64,000 nucleotides of DNA from an uncultured Bacteroidales bacterium (lineage in GTDB: Bacteria > Bacteroidota > Bacteroidia > Bacteroidales > Muribaculaceae). Shown piece by piece: positions 1-7,489 of the stretch; the stretch's first letter is position 1; each line of letters begins with the position of its first letter. A model generated the notes under the pieces. That model made no database searches. It saw nothing but the letters and a program-made list of their open reading frames with translations, and was not told where the DNA came from. The translations under genes and the position numbers were made by a program. The stretch lies in the NCBI GenBank assembly GCA_900542185.1, contig UQMZ01000005.1, positions 45,190 through 109,189 on the forward strand, given 5' to 3'.

Positions 1-667
1 GATTCTGCTGAGGCTCGGGAATCTTCACGAACGAGATTACTACGAACGAAAGTGCGAAGATAACGATACCGGTGATTACAAGCGGAGCAACCGACGCCAT
101 TGTGGTCTGCTTCGTGAGCGTACCTACAAGCATACCGACCAACAGCGGGGTCAGCGTACCGGACAGCGAGTTCAGCGTGCCGCCGGTCTGAATCAGCTGG
201 TTACCCTTGTTGCCGCCGCCGCCCAACAGGTTAAGCATCGGGTTTACCACGGTGTTCAGCATACATACGCAGAAACCGCAGACCAGAGCGCCGAGCAGAT
301 AGATGAACAGATTAAGGTAAGTGGGGTTCTCGCCGCCGATCACAACGACATTGCCGCCCACCACACTCGAGAGAAGCTGGATGCCGAGACCGATGGCGCC
401 GACTGCCAGCGCGATCAGCGCGGTCTTCTTGTAGCCGTACTTGATCAGCATGTTACCCGCCGGGATACCCATAAACAGATAGGCGGTGAAGTTCATAAGG
501 TTACCTGCCATTCCGGCCCATTCGTACTTGAAACTCCAGATGTTTCCGAACGGAGCCGCCATATTGGTCACGAAAGAGATCATCGCGAACATGAAGAACA
601 TCGTGATGATCGCCACGGTGCGGCCATTAGATTTCGGTGCGGCCGCTGCTGCTTTTGTTGAGCTCAT
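1..667 (-). CDS. MFS sugar transporter, FucP/GluP-like (N-terminal part)
   Basis: The frame opens with ATG at 667 (MSSTKAAAAAP) and runs off the left edge of the window, leaving about 222 residues. After a short polar N-terminus come several hydrophobic segments (around residues 18-38, 52-95 and 118-140). An NTVVNPMLNLLGGGG stretch follows, then GGTLNSLSGTLTPLL, the arrangement seen in the FHS/FucP branch of the major facilitator superfamily, which imports monosaccharides with protons. The substrate cannot be read from this half. It lies 82 bases downstream of yggS on the same strand; the gap shows no clear promoter or terminator. The truncation is a window effect, not a broken gene. Confidence 0.75.
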   Translation of the reverse strand, partial: MSSTKAAAAAPKSNGRTVAIITMFFMFAMISFVTNMAAPFGNIWSFKYEWAGMAGNLMNFTAYLFMGIPAGNMLIKYGYKKTALIALAVGAIGLGIQLLSSVVGGNVVVIGGENPTYLNLFIYLLGALVCGFCVCMLNTVVNPMLNLLGGGGNKGNQLIQTGGTLNSLSGTLTPLLVGMLVGTLTKQTTMASVAPLVITGIVIFALSFVVISFVKIPEPQQN

Positions 668-749
668 GTTATTTGTTATTGTTGTTTATTAAATTTCAGG
701 TTAACACATCAGTGCGTCAATATCGATTTCAGGGTTACACACATTCCGG

Positions 750-1418
750 TCAGTATTCCCTTTCACCGAATATTGCCGTTCCGATTCTTACCATATTGCT
801 GCCATGCTCCACGGCCAGCGGCCAGTCGCCGCTCATGCCCATCGACAGCGTGTCGAATCCGCGCAGGTCAGGGCACAACTCAATAATGTCTCCGTAGACC
901 TTTGATATGGCGGCGAAATCCTGACTTACACGCTCCGCGTCATCGGTATTTGAGGCCATCCCCATCACGCCGCAAATATGCGTGTTGGTCAGGTTCTCGA
1001 ACTTGCGTGCGCGGAAATAGTCAAGCAGTTCCTCGGGCCAGAAACCGAACTTGGTTTCCTCGCGGGCCACATGCACCTGCATCAGAACGCGGGTCGTCAC
1101 TCCGGCCTTGCGCGATTCCTGATCGACCATGTCCAGCAGTCGCTCGGAATCTATGCTTTCTATCAGCGACGCCTTCCCCACCAGTTGCTTCACCTTGTTG
1201 GTCTGCAGGTGTCCGATGAAGTGCCATTCCACGTCGGCAGGCATCTGCGGCTCCTTGACCAGGAGCTCCTGCACGCGGCTTTCGCCGAATCGACGCTGGC
1301 CGGCTTCGTAAGCCGCCATCAGTTTCTCTACCGGATGGAACTTCGATACGGCCACAAGCCGTACACCTGCGGGTATCTCGCTCAGCACACGCTCTATGTT
1401 GGCTCGGACATCAACCAT
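750..1418 (-). CDS. yggS: YggS/PROSC-family PLP homeostasis protein
   Basis: 222 residues, normal length for the YggS/PLPBP family, a single-domain alanine-racemase-like TIM barrel that binds pyridoxal 5'-phosphate and buffers B6 vitamers without known catalysis. The PLP lysine is visible in VAVSKFHP (K26). The family C-terminal signature LSMGMSGDWPLAVEHGSNMVRIGTAIFG is present (given here in parts: LSMGMSGDWPLAVEHG, then SNMVRIGTAIFG). Start ATG at 1418, 10 bases after the stop of the DUF4494 gene, so the two are very probably co-transcribed. Cytoplasmic. Confidence 0.93.
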   Translation of the reverse strand: MVDVRANIERVLSEIPAGVRLVAVSKFHPVEKLMAAYEAGQRRFGESRVQELLVKEPQMPADVEWHFIGHLQTNKVKQLVGKASLIESIDSERLLDMVDQESRKAGVTTRVLMQVHVAREETKFGFWPEELLDYFRARKFENLTNTHICGVMGMASNTDDAERVSQDFAAISKVYGDIIELCPDLRGFDTLSMGMSGDWPLAVEHGSNMVRIGTAIFGEREY

Positions 1419-1428
1419 CGCTCAGTGA

Positions 1429-1875
1429 TTATTCGGCTGTTTTGGCGCCTAAGTTGGCGGGATATACGTCCATGATAAGGGTCTCGGCCACGGAACCGAT
1501 CTCGTAATCGGCCATCGTGCCCTGCATTCCCTCCTTGAAATTGCTTACGGCACTGTCGAAATCCGATGCCTGTACCAGTATCTGGCTTGTGGTCTTCTTT
1601 TCCACGCCGGTCTTCTCGTCAAGAGTTATGAAATTCACTTTCACCAGATACCAGCGGTCGCCCCCTTCCTTGAAAAACACTTCCGAGATCTTGGTCTTCT
1701 TCTCCGACGCCAGGGAGTATTCGCCGCTGATGAAGGGGGTCATCTCCTCGATGATGCGGGCCTCGGCCTCCGTAAATGTCAATGCGTCTACAAGATACGG
1801 CTCGTTCACCTTCTTCACCTGGCCGTTTTCCGTCATCTTGTCATATCTTACCTTGCATTCAAACCACAATGCCAT
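1429..1875 (-). CDS. DUF4494 family protein
   Basis: 148 residues beginning MALWFECKVRYDK. I recognise it as DUF4494, a small Bacteroidetes-restricted cytoplasmic family of unknown function whose members start with a W-[FY]-x-C-K-V-[RK]-Y element. No signal peptide, membrane segment or catalytic motif is visible. The pattern of strands and an amphipathic EAEARIIEEMTPF helix suggests a compact alpha/beta fold. It is the first gene of a two-gene unit with yggS and follows a strong promoter at 1972-2002. Function unknown. Confidence 0.8.
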   Translation of the reverse strand: MALWFECKVRYDKMTENGQVKKVNEPYLVDALTFTEAEARIIEEMTPFISGEYSLASEKKTKISEVFFKEGGDRWYLVKVNFITLDEKTGVEKKTTSQILVQASDFDSAVSNFKEGMQGTMADYEIGSVAETLIMDVYPANLGAKTAE

Positions 1876-1971
1876 TGTATTATTATCCTTTCCTTAAGTT
1901 TATACCTTAAAAATTCGGGTTTCATGCGGCCTGCGGGTGTTGTCCCCGCACCGCATTACTCCCTCGCATTG

Positions 1972-2002
1972 CAAAATTAATCATTTATTTCCACTTCACA
2001 AA
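1972..2002 (-). promoter_or_regulatory. Bacteroidetes-type promoter for DUF4494-yggS
   Basis: On the minus strand a -33 TTTG (2002-1999) and a -7 TAATTTTG (1979-1972) are separated by 19 bases, an exact match to the TTTG-N19/20-TAnnTTTG consensus of the Bacteroidetes primary sigma factor. The expected 5' leader is about 90 nt and begins with a GC-rich segment that can fold (GCGGG/CCCGC around 1934-1948). Confidence 0.7.
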
Positions 2003-2031
2003 CCATTATTCAAAAAACAATCCCGTTCATG

Positions 2032-2063
2032 TTGGGTATTTTTCTAAATAATTGTTAACTTTG
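2032..2063 (+). promoter_or_regulatory. Promoter of cydAB
   Basis: TAACTTTG at 2056-2063 is a perfect TAnnTTTG -7 element. A TTGG at 2032-2035, 20 bases upstream, serves as a weaker -33 box. The predicted leader to the cydA start is about 55-60 nt and A-rich. No operator-like palindrome was found beside it. Confidence 0.6.
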
Positions 2064-2126
2064 CTCTGTTTAATAGACTATAAACCCAAAAACGGAAACT
2101 ATAAACTCTAAACACCATACACCACT

Positions 2127-3695
2127 ATGGAAGACCTTAGCACTCTTGTTGACTGGTCGCGACTGCAGTTCGCACTGACAGCCATCTATCACTGGCTGTT
2201 CGTACCGCTGACACTCGGTCTGTCGGTCATCGTGGCCATCATGGAATCGGCCTATCTGAAAACCAAGAACGAAAAGTGGCTGCCGATCACTAAGTTCTGG
2301 ATGACCCTGTTCGGCATCAACTTCGCCATCGGCGTTGCCACCGGCCTGATTCTGGAATTTGAATTCGGCACCAACTGGAGCAACTACTCCTGGTTCGTGG
2401 GCGACATCTTCGGCGCTCCCCTCGCCATCGAGGGACTGCTTGCGTTCTTCCTTGAGGCCACTTTCGGTGCCGTCATGTTCTTCGGCTGGAACAAGGTCAG
2501 CCCCAAGTTCCACCTTGCCTCCACCTGGCTCACTGCCATCGGCGCCTCCATTTCCGCGCTCTGGATCCTCGTGGCCAACGCCTGGATGCAGTATCCCGTC
2601 GGCATGGAATTCGATCCCGACCAGATGCGCAACGTCATGACCGATTTCTGGGCCCTGTTCTCAGGCATAGCGGTCAACAAGTTCTTCCATGCGGTGTTCA
2701 GCGGCTGGGCGCTGGCAGGCGTGTTCGTAATCGCCGTGAGCTGCTATCTGCTGCTTAAGAAACACAACCGCGAGTTCGCCATCATCTCAATCAAGGTTGG
2801 CGGCTGGGTAGGATTGGCAGGTCTGCTGCTTACCATGTACACGGGCGACGGCTCCGCAGTGCAGGTTGCCAGACATCAGCCCATGAAGCTCGCTGCGATG
2901 GAGGGTCTCTATCACGGTTCCCAGGGCCAGGGACTCACCCTTATCGGCATCGTGAACCCCGACAAGACATGGGACAACGACGAGCCGGAATACTTAGGCC
3001 ACATCGCCATGCCTCACGCCCTCTCCGTATTGGCCACCCACACGTGGAACGCTTTCGTGCCCGGCATCTCCGACATAATCAAGGGCTACACCATCAATGA
3101 AAACGGCGACACCGTCAACACCGTTTCCTATCAGGAACGCATAGCGCGCGGACTGGCAGCCCGTCAGGCCCTTGCCGACTACGACGCCGCCCGCAAGGCC
3201 AACGACAAGCAGGCCATGGCACTGGCCAAAGCCGAACTTGACAAGAATTACGAGTTCTTCGGTTATTCATATTTCAAGAGCGTGGACGAGGCCATTCCGC
3301 CCGTAGGACTTACGTTCACCATGTTCCGCGTCATGGTCTATCTCGGATCGTTCTTCCTGCTGTTCTATGTAGTGGCGCTGTTCCTGGTCTACCGCAAGAA
3401 CCTGATGGACCGTGCCAAGTGGTTCTGGTGGGTGGCCATGATCTCCACGCCCTTCATGTGGCTGTGCTCGGAGGCCGGATGGTGCGTGGCCGAAGTGGGA
3501 CGCCAGCCCTGGACCATCCAGGATCTGCTGCCTACCGTAGCGGCCATCTCCGACATCCCCGCCTCATCGGTTGTCGTCACGTTCTGGGCATTCGCAGCGG
3601 TGTTCACGCTTCTGCTCGTGGCCGAAGTCGGCATCATGGTGAAATATGTCGAGAAAAAATCAGCATCCAACATTCTCTCCGACAATCAGAAATAA
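2127..3695 (+). CDS. cydA: cytochrome bd quinol oxidase subunit I
   Basis: 522 residues, standard length. The N-terminus follows CydA closely: SRLQFALTAIYHWLFVPLTLG contains the high-spin heme ligand His (H22). GAPLAIEGLLAFFLEATFG carries the two glutamates of the proton channel, and FFHAVFSGWALAG holds the His of heme b558. The PFMWLCSEAGWCVAEVGRQPW segment provides the Met ligand and the GRQPW signature. The Q-loop is of the short type. About nine membrane helices. With CydB it oxidises quinol and reduces oxygen at high affinity, fitting a gut anaerobe that tolerates traces of oxygen. cydB follows after 24 bases. Confidence 0.97.
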   Translation: MEDLSTLVDWSRLQFALTAIYHWLFVPLTLGLSVIVAIMESAYLKTKNEKWLPITKFWMTLFGINFAIGVATGLILEFEFGTNWSNYSWFVGDIFGAPLAIEGLLAFFLEATFGAVMFFGWNKVSPKFHLASTWLTAIGASISALWILVANAWMQYPVGMEFDPDQMRNVMTDFWALFSGIAVNKFFHAVFSGWALAGVFVIAVSCYLLLKKHNREFAIISIKVGGWVGLAGLLLTMYTGDGSAVQVARHQPMKLAAMEGLYHGSQGQGLTLIGIVNPDKTWDNDEPEYLGHIAMPHALSVLATHTWNAFVPGISDIIKGYTINENGDTVNTVSYQERIARGLAARQALADYDAARKANDKQAMALAKAELDKNYEFFGYSYFKSVDEAIPPVGLTFTMFRVMVYLGSFFLLFYVVALFLVYRKNLMDRAKWFWWVAMISTPFMWLCSEAGWCVAEVGRQPWTIQDLLPTVAAISDIPASSVVVTFWAFAAVFTLLLVAEVGIMVKYVEKKSASNILSDNQK

Positions 3696-3719
3696 TCACC
3701 CTCTAATACATCTACAATT

Positions 3720-4829
3720 ATGACACTGGAATATCTTCAGAATTATTGGTGGGTGCTTATCTCCGTTCTCGGCGGCATCCTCGTGTTCCTACTGTTCGTA
3801 CAGGGCGGACAATCCATGATATACACCTTCGGCCGCAAGCCGGAGCAGCGCGACGTCCTGCTGCAGGGCATGGGCTCGAAGTGGGAACTTACATATACCA
3901 CCCTGGTTGTGTTCGGCGGCGCGTTCTTCGCCAGCTTCCCGCTGTTCTACTCCACATGCTTCGGCGGCGCGTACTGGCTCTGGATCCTGATACTGTTCAG
4001 CTTCGTGCTTCAGGCCGTCAGCTACGAATACCGCAAGAAGAAAGGGAATGTCTACGGCCACAACACCTACGACGCCTTCCTGTTCGTCAATGGCCTGGTC
4101 GGTTGCGTGCTGTTAGGCGTGGCTGTCTCGATGTTCTTCTTCGGCGCAGACTTCACGGTACGCCGCGGCAACCTGCTGACCACGGGCGCTCCTGTAATCT
4201 CGCAGTGGGGCAACGCTCACGGATTCGAGGCGATATTCAACGCACGCAACCTCGTGCTCGGAGTGGCCGTGTTCTTCCTGGCACGTATGCAGGCTTCATT
4301 CTATATGATAAACCGTCTGAAGGACGACACACGCTACGACGCTCAGCTACGCAGGGCAGCTTTCATCAACGGCGGCATCTTCCTGGTGTTCTTCGTGCTG
4401 TTCGTCACGTTGGTTTGCCTCGCCACCGGTTACACCATCACCGAGGCAGACGGCCTGACTACCGACATCCAGGAAGTACCCTACAAGTATTTCCACAACT
4501 TCATCGAGGACTGGTGGATCGGTCTGACGCTCGTAGTGGGCGCGGTGTTGGTTATCTACGGATGGTTCCGCGGATGTTTCGACAAGAAATTCCGTGGCGC
4601 CGTATGGTTCACCGGCATCGGCACGTTCTTGGCTGTCGTAGCACTGTTCTGGTGCGCAGGATTCAACAACACGCCGTTCCTCCCCTCGCTCGTTGACCCG
4701 GCAAGCTCGCTGACCATCCGCAACGCATCGTCTTCGGAATATACGCTGAAAGCCATGAGCTATGTTTCCGTCGTAATTCCTTTCGTGCTGGCATACATTG
4801 CCTACGTCTGGCGAAAGATGGATAAATGA
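3720..4829 (+). CDS. cydB: cytochrome bd quinol oxidase subunit II
   Basis: 369 residues, usual CydB length, hydrophobic throughout with about eight to nine helices. Recognisable elements are LQNYWWVLISVLGGILVFL at the N-terminus, KWELTYTTLVVFGGAFFASFPLFYSTCFGGAYWLW (quoted in parts: KWELTYTTLVVFGGAFFASF, FPLFYSTCFGGAYWLW) and SYEYRKKKGN. It is the structural partner of CydA. It starts 24 bases after cydA and is followed by a Rho-independent terminator, so cydAB is a two-gene operon. No small CydX-like or DUF4492-like gene was seen on either side. Confidence 0.95.
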   Translation: MTLEYLQNYWWVLISVLGGILVFLLFVQGGQSMIYTFGRKPEQRDVLLQGMGSKWELTYTTLVVFGGAFFASFPLFYSTCFGGAYWLWILILFSFVLQAVSYEYRKKKGNVYGHNTYDAFLFVNGLVGCVLLGVAVSMFFFGADFTVRRGNLLTTGAPVISQWGNAHGFEAIFNARNLVLGVAVFFLARMQASFYMINRLKDDTRYDAQLRRAAFINGGIFLVFFVLFVTLVCLATGYTITEADGLTTDIQEVPYKYFHNFIEDWWIGLTLVVGAVLVIYGWFRGCFDKKFRGAVWFTGIGTFLAVVALFWCAGFNNTPFLPSLVDPASSLTIRNASSSEYTLKAMSYVSVVIPFVLAYIAYVWRKMDK

Positions 4830-4840
4830 CAATCATTTAT

Positions 4841-4868
4841 GAGGGTCCCTTCGCGGGGCCCTCGTTTT
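4841..4868 (+). terminator. Rho-independent terminator after cydB
   Basis: A 9-bp stem (GAGGGTCCC 4841-4849 with GGGGCCCTC 4855-4863, one G-U pair) with loop TTCGC is followed by GTTTT. It lies 11 bases after the cydB stop and ends just before the next start codon. Confidence 0.8.
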
Positions 4869-4873
4869 AATAT

Positions 4874-5437
4874 ATGTACTGGACACTCTTTATAACCTTC
4901 TTTAAAATCGGCGCCTTCACCTTCGGGGGAGGCTGGGCCATGATCTCCATAATAGAGCGCGAGATCGTGGACCGACACCATTGGATAGAACGTGACGAAT
5001 TCCTGGATCTGCTGGCCGTGGCCCAGTCGCTTCCGGGAATTCTTGCCGTCAACATCGCCGTGGCGGTGGGCGACAAAATTCTGCGCACCCGTGGGTCGGT
5101 GGTAGCGGCATTAGGCACAATCCTGCCGTCGTTCATCATCATCCTGTGCTTCGCCATATTCCTGACGCCGGAGACCATCAAGAACAACCGGGTGATATCG
5201 GCCATATTCATGGGTATACGCCCGTGTGTGGTGGCCCTGATCATCGCGCCGGTACTGTCGTCGGCCAAGGCCGCCAAACTGAAATGGAAGACGGTGTGGA
5301 TTCCCTGCGTCGTGGCGCTGATGATTTCGCTGGACCTCGGTGCAGTCTCCTCCCCTATTCTGTACATCGTGCTCGGGGGCCTGTTCGGTTTCCTCATCTG
5401 GTGGTATCCCCACCGCAAACAGCTTAAGAAGTCATGA
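4874..5437 (+). CDS. chromate transporter, half-size subunit 1
   Basis: 187 residues. The opening LFITFFKIGAFTFGGGWAMI and the ALAQSLPG-like VAQSLPGILAVNIAVAVG segment are diagnostic of the CHR (chromate ion transporter) family. Full-length ChrA has two homologous halves of about 190 residues; here each half is a separate gene, the short-chain CHR arrangement. About five membrane helices. The stop overlaps the start of the second half (ATGA at 5434-5437), so the two are translationally coupled and probably form a heterodimer. The physiological substrate is uncertain; chromate or sulfate transport is family knowledge. Confidence 0.88.
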   Translation: MYWTLFITFFKIGAFTFGGGWAMISIIEREIVDRHHWIERDEFLDLLAVAQSLPGILAVNIAVAVGDKILRTRGSVVAALGTILPSFIIILCFAIFLTPETIKNNRVISAIFMGIRPCVVALIIAPVLSSAKAAKLKWKTVWIPCVVALMISLDLGAVSSPILYIVLGGLFGFLIWWYPHRKQLKKS

Positions 5438-6039
5438 GCATATACTGGAAATTGATATGGGCCTACATCAAGATAGGCATCTTCGGCTTCGGCGGCGGCT
5501 ACGCCATGCTGTCATTAGTGGAACAGTCTGTGGTTAATCCCGGATGGATTTCCGAACAGATGTTCACCGACATTGTGGCAATCTCGCAGATGACCCCCGG
5601 TCCCATCGGCATCAATTCCGCCACATACATAGGCTATGTGGCGCCCGGCACAGTCAATCCTGAACTTACCGGCTTTATGTGGGGCATACTCGGCTCGGTG
5701 CTGTGTACGCTGGCCGTGACGCTACCATCCTATTTCCTCGTGCTGTATGCCGAGCACTTCATCCGCAGACATCAGGAATCGGGTGCCGTCAAGGCGGTGT
5801 TCTCGGGGCTGCGTCCTGTCGTGGTCGGGCTGATTGCTTCGGCAGCCATCATGCTGATGAATGCCCCTAACTTCAACCCCAACGGCATCGACTGGCAGCT
5901 ATGGGTCAACATAGCCATCTGTGCCGGGGCTTTCTGCCTCGCCTGGTTCCCCATTCCATGGAAAGGAAAGAAAATCAAAATACACCCGATACTTATCATA
6001 ATCCTGGCCGGAATCCTCGGTCTGATTCTATATTATTGA
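5434..6039 (+). CDS. chromate transporter, half-size subunit 2
   Basis: 201 residues, the companion of the preceding gene. The N-terminus WAYIKIGIFGFGGGYAMLSL and AISQMTPGPIGINSATYIGY match the second-half signature of CHR proteins (FGGG and MTPGP motifs). It starts inside the stop of the first subunit. The end of the gene lies in a short 16-bp direct duplication (6029-6064), so the stop codon sequence is repeated just downstream. Confidence 0.88.
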   Translation: MSIYWKLIWAYIKIGIFGFGGGYAMLSLVEQSVVNPGWISEQMFTDIVAISQMTPGPIGINSATYIGYVAPGTVNPELTGFMWGILGSVLCTLAVTLPSYFLVLYAEHFIRRHQESGAVKAVFSGLRPVVVGLIASAAIMLMNAPNFNPNGIDWQLWVNIAICAGAFCLAWFPIPWKGKKIKIHPILIIILAGILGLILYY

Positions 6040-6064
6040 TTCAAATTATATATTATTGATTCAA
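6029..6064 (+). repeat. 16-bp direct duplication across the end of the second chromate gene
   Basis: TATATTATTGATTCAA occurs at 6029-6044 (first base C instead of T) and again at 6049-6064, a 20-bp period. The first copy contains the stop codon of the preceding gene. It looks like a small slippage duplication. Confidence 0.7.
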
Positions 6065-6093
6065 GAGGATTCGCAGGTCTATATAAATCAGAT

Positions 6094-7383
6094 ATGAGCT
6101 ACGAAGAAAAACTTGACTGGTTGTTCCGGCAGCTGCCCATGTTTTCGCGCGTGGGGCAGGCCGCCTACAAGCCGGGACTGGAACGTTCCTGGGCGCTGGC
6201 CCGTCATTTCGGCAATCCGCAGGACAAATGGTCTTCGATTCATATTGCCGGCACCAACGGCAAAGGTTCGGTATCGCATCTTATCGCATCCACGCTCCAG
6301 AGTCAGGGCTATAAGGTCGGCCTCTACACCTCCCCTCACCTGGTGGATTTCCGCGAGCGTATGCGCGTCAACGGCGCCATGATTCCCAAGGATGCGGTGG
6401 AGCGTTTCATAGACCAATGGCGCGCCATGGCCGACGAATATCCCGACAAACCTTCGTTCTTTGAACTGACCATGATGATGGCCTTCACATGGTTTGCCGA
6501 CGAGCAGGTAGACTATGCGGTGATCGAGACCGGAATGGGCGGCCGTCTGGACTCCACCAACATCATTACGCCCCTGCTGAGTGTCATCACCAACATATCG
6601 TGGGATCACGCGCAATTCTTAGGCGATACCTTGCCGAAAATCGCGGGAGAGAAGGCCGGCATCATGAAGCCGGGCGTACCGGTTGTCATCGGCGAGGCCG
6701 AAAGCGAAGTGGAGCAGGTGTTCCGCACTCATGCTGCCGAAACAGGGTCTCCCATCATCGAAGCATACAATCAGATAGACACGAAAGCCAACGCCAAGTT
6801 AGAGAGTGTATGCCCGCTGCATGGCGACTACCAGCACAAGAACATCAACACGGCACGGGTAGGCTTGCGGGAGCTCCGCAATCGCGGCGTGGAGATCTCA
6901 GACAGCAGCATCCTTGAGGGTTTTGCCCGTGTCATGTCTCAGACCGGACTGCGGGGCCGCTGGGAAGTGATTTCAGACACTCCCCTTACCATCTGCGACA
7001 CCGGCCACAACGAGGCAGGAATCCGCAGCAACGTAGCCCAGCTGCACCGCCTGTTGTCAGAGCGTGCACGGAAAGGCGACGGCACACCTCGCCTGCGCAT
7101 AGTCATTGGATTCGTGGCCGACAAGGATCTGGACCACATCCTGCCTTTATTTCCTAAAGACGCCATCTATTATCTGACCCAGGCGCAGATACCCCGTGCC
7201 CTCGATTACCGGGAACTGCACAAGCGCGTTACGGGACTGGGCTACAACGCCACCGCATGGCCAACGGTCCGCGAGGCATACGAAGCCGCACTCGCCGATG
7301 CCGCTCCTGACGACATCCTGTTCATCGGAGGCTCCACCTTCATCGTGGCGAACTTCCTGGAGCATATTCCCAGACACCATTAA
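6094..7383 (+). CDS. folC: folylpolyglutamate synthase / dihydrofolate synthase
   Basis: 429 residues, normal for FolC, a Mur-ligase-like ATP-dependent enzyme that joins glutamate to dihydropteroate or folate. The P-loop HIAGTNGKGSVSHLI is at about residues 50-64. The Mur-ligase elements VDYAVIETGMGGRLDSTN, SVITNISWDHAQFLGDTLPKIAGEKAGI and CDTGHNEAG follow in order. Cytoplasmic. Start ATG at 6094, with 54 bases from the chromate transporter stop; no separate promoter was found, so read-through is possible. It ends at the 9-bp tandem repeats. Confidence 0.95.
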   Translation: MSYEEKLDWLFRQLPMFSRVGQAAYKPGLERSWALARHFGNPQDKWSSIHIAGTNGKGSVSHLIASTLQSQGYKVGLYTSPHLVDFRERMRVNGAMIPKDAVERFIDQWRAMADEYPDKPSFFELTMMMAFTWFADEQVDYAVIETGMGGRLDSTNIITPLLSVITNISWDHAQFLGDTLPKIAGEKAGIMKPGVPVVIGEAESEVEQVFRTHAAETGSPIIEAYNQIDTKANAKLESVCPLHGDYQHKNINTARVGLRELRNRGVEISDSSILEGFARVMSQTGLRGRWEVISDTPLTICDTGHNEAGIRSNVAQLHRLLSERARKGDGTPRLRIVIGFVADKDLDHILPLFPKDAIYYLTQAQIPRALDYRELHKRVTGLGYNATAWPTVREAYEAALADAAPDDILFIGGSTFIVANFLEHIPRHH

Positions 7384-7395
7384 GGTCTTTAAATT

Positions 7396-7437
7396 CCTTA
7401 ATGTCCTTAATGTCCTTAATGTCCTTAATGACCTTAA
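7396..7437. repeat. 9-bp tandem repeat, about 4.5 units
   Basis: CCTTAATGT is repeated at 7396-7404, 7405-7413 and 7414-7422, followed by CCTTAATGA (7423-7431) and the partial unit CCTTAA. It sits between the folC stop and the shared terminator. See the related 9-bp arrays at 58797-58886, 59870-59905 and 59939-59965. Confidence 0.9.
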
Positions 7438-7451
7438 GAGAGAGTGTGTGT

Positions 7452-7486
7452 AAAAAGGGCGGGCAGACTGAATCTGCTCGCCCTTT
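7452..7486 (-). terminator. Terminator of rng, also facing folC
   Basis: A 14-bp stem (7454-7467 with 7473-7486, one G-T pair) with loop CTGAA. On the minus strand it is followed by TTTTT, so it is best placed as the terminator of the RNase G/E gene whose stop lies 3 bases away. On the plus strand it can also end folC transcripts. Confidence 0.85.
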
Positions 7487-7489
7487 GTC

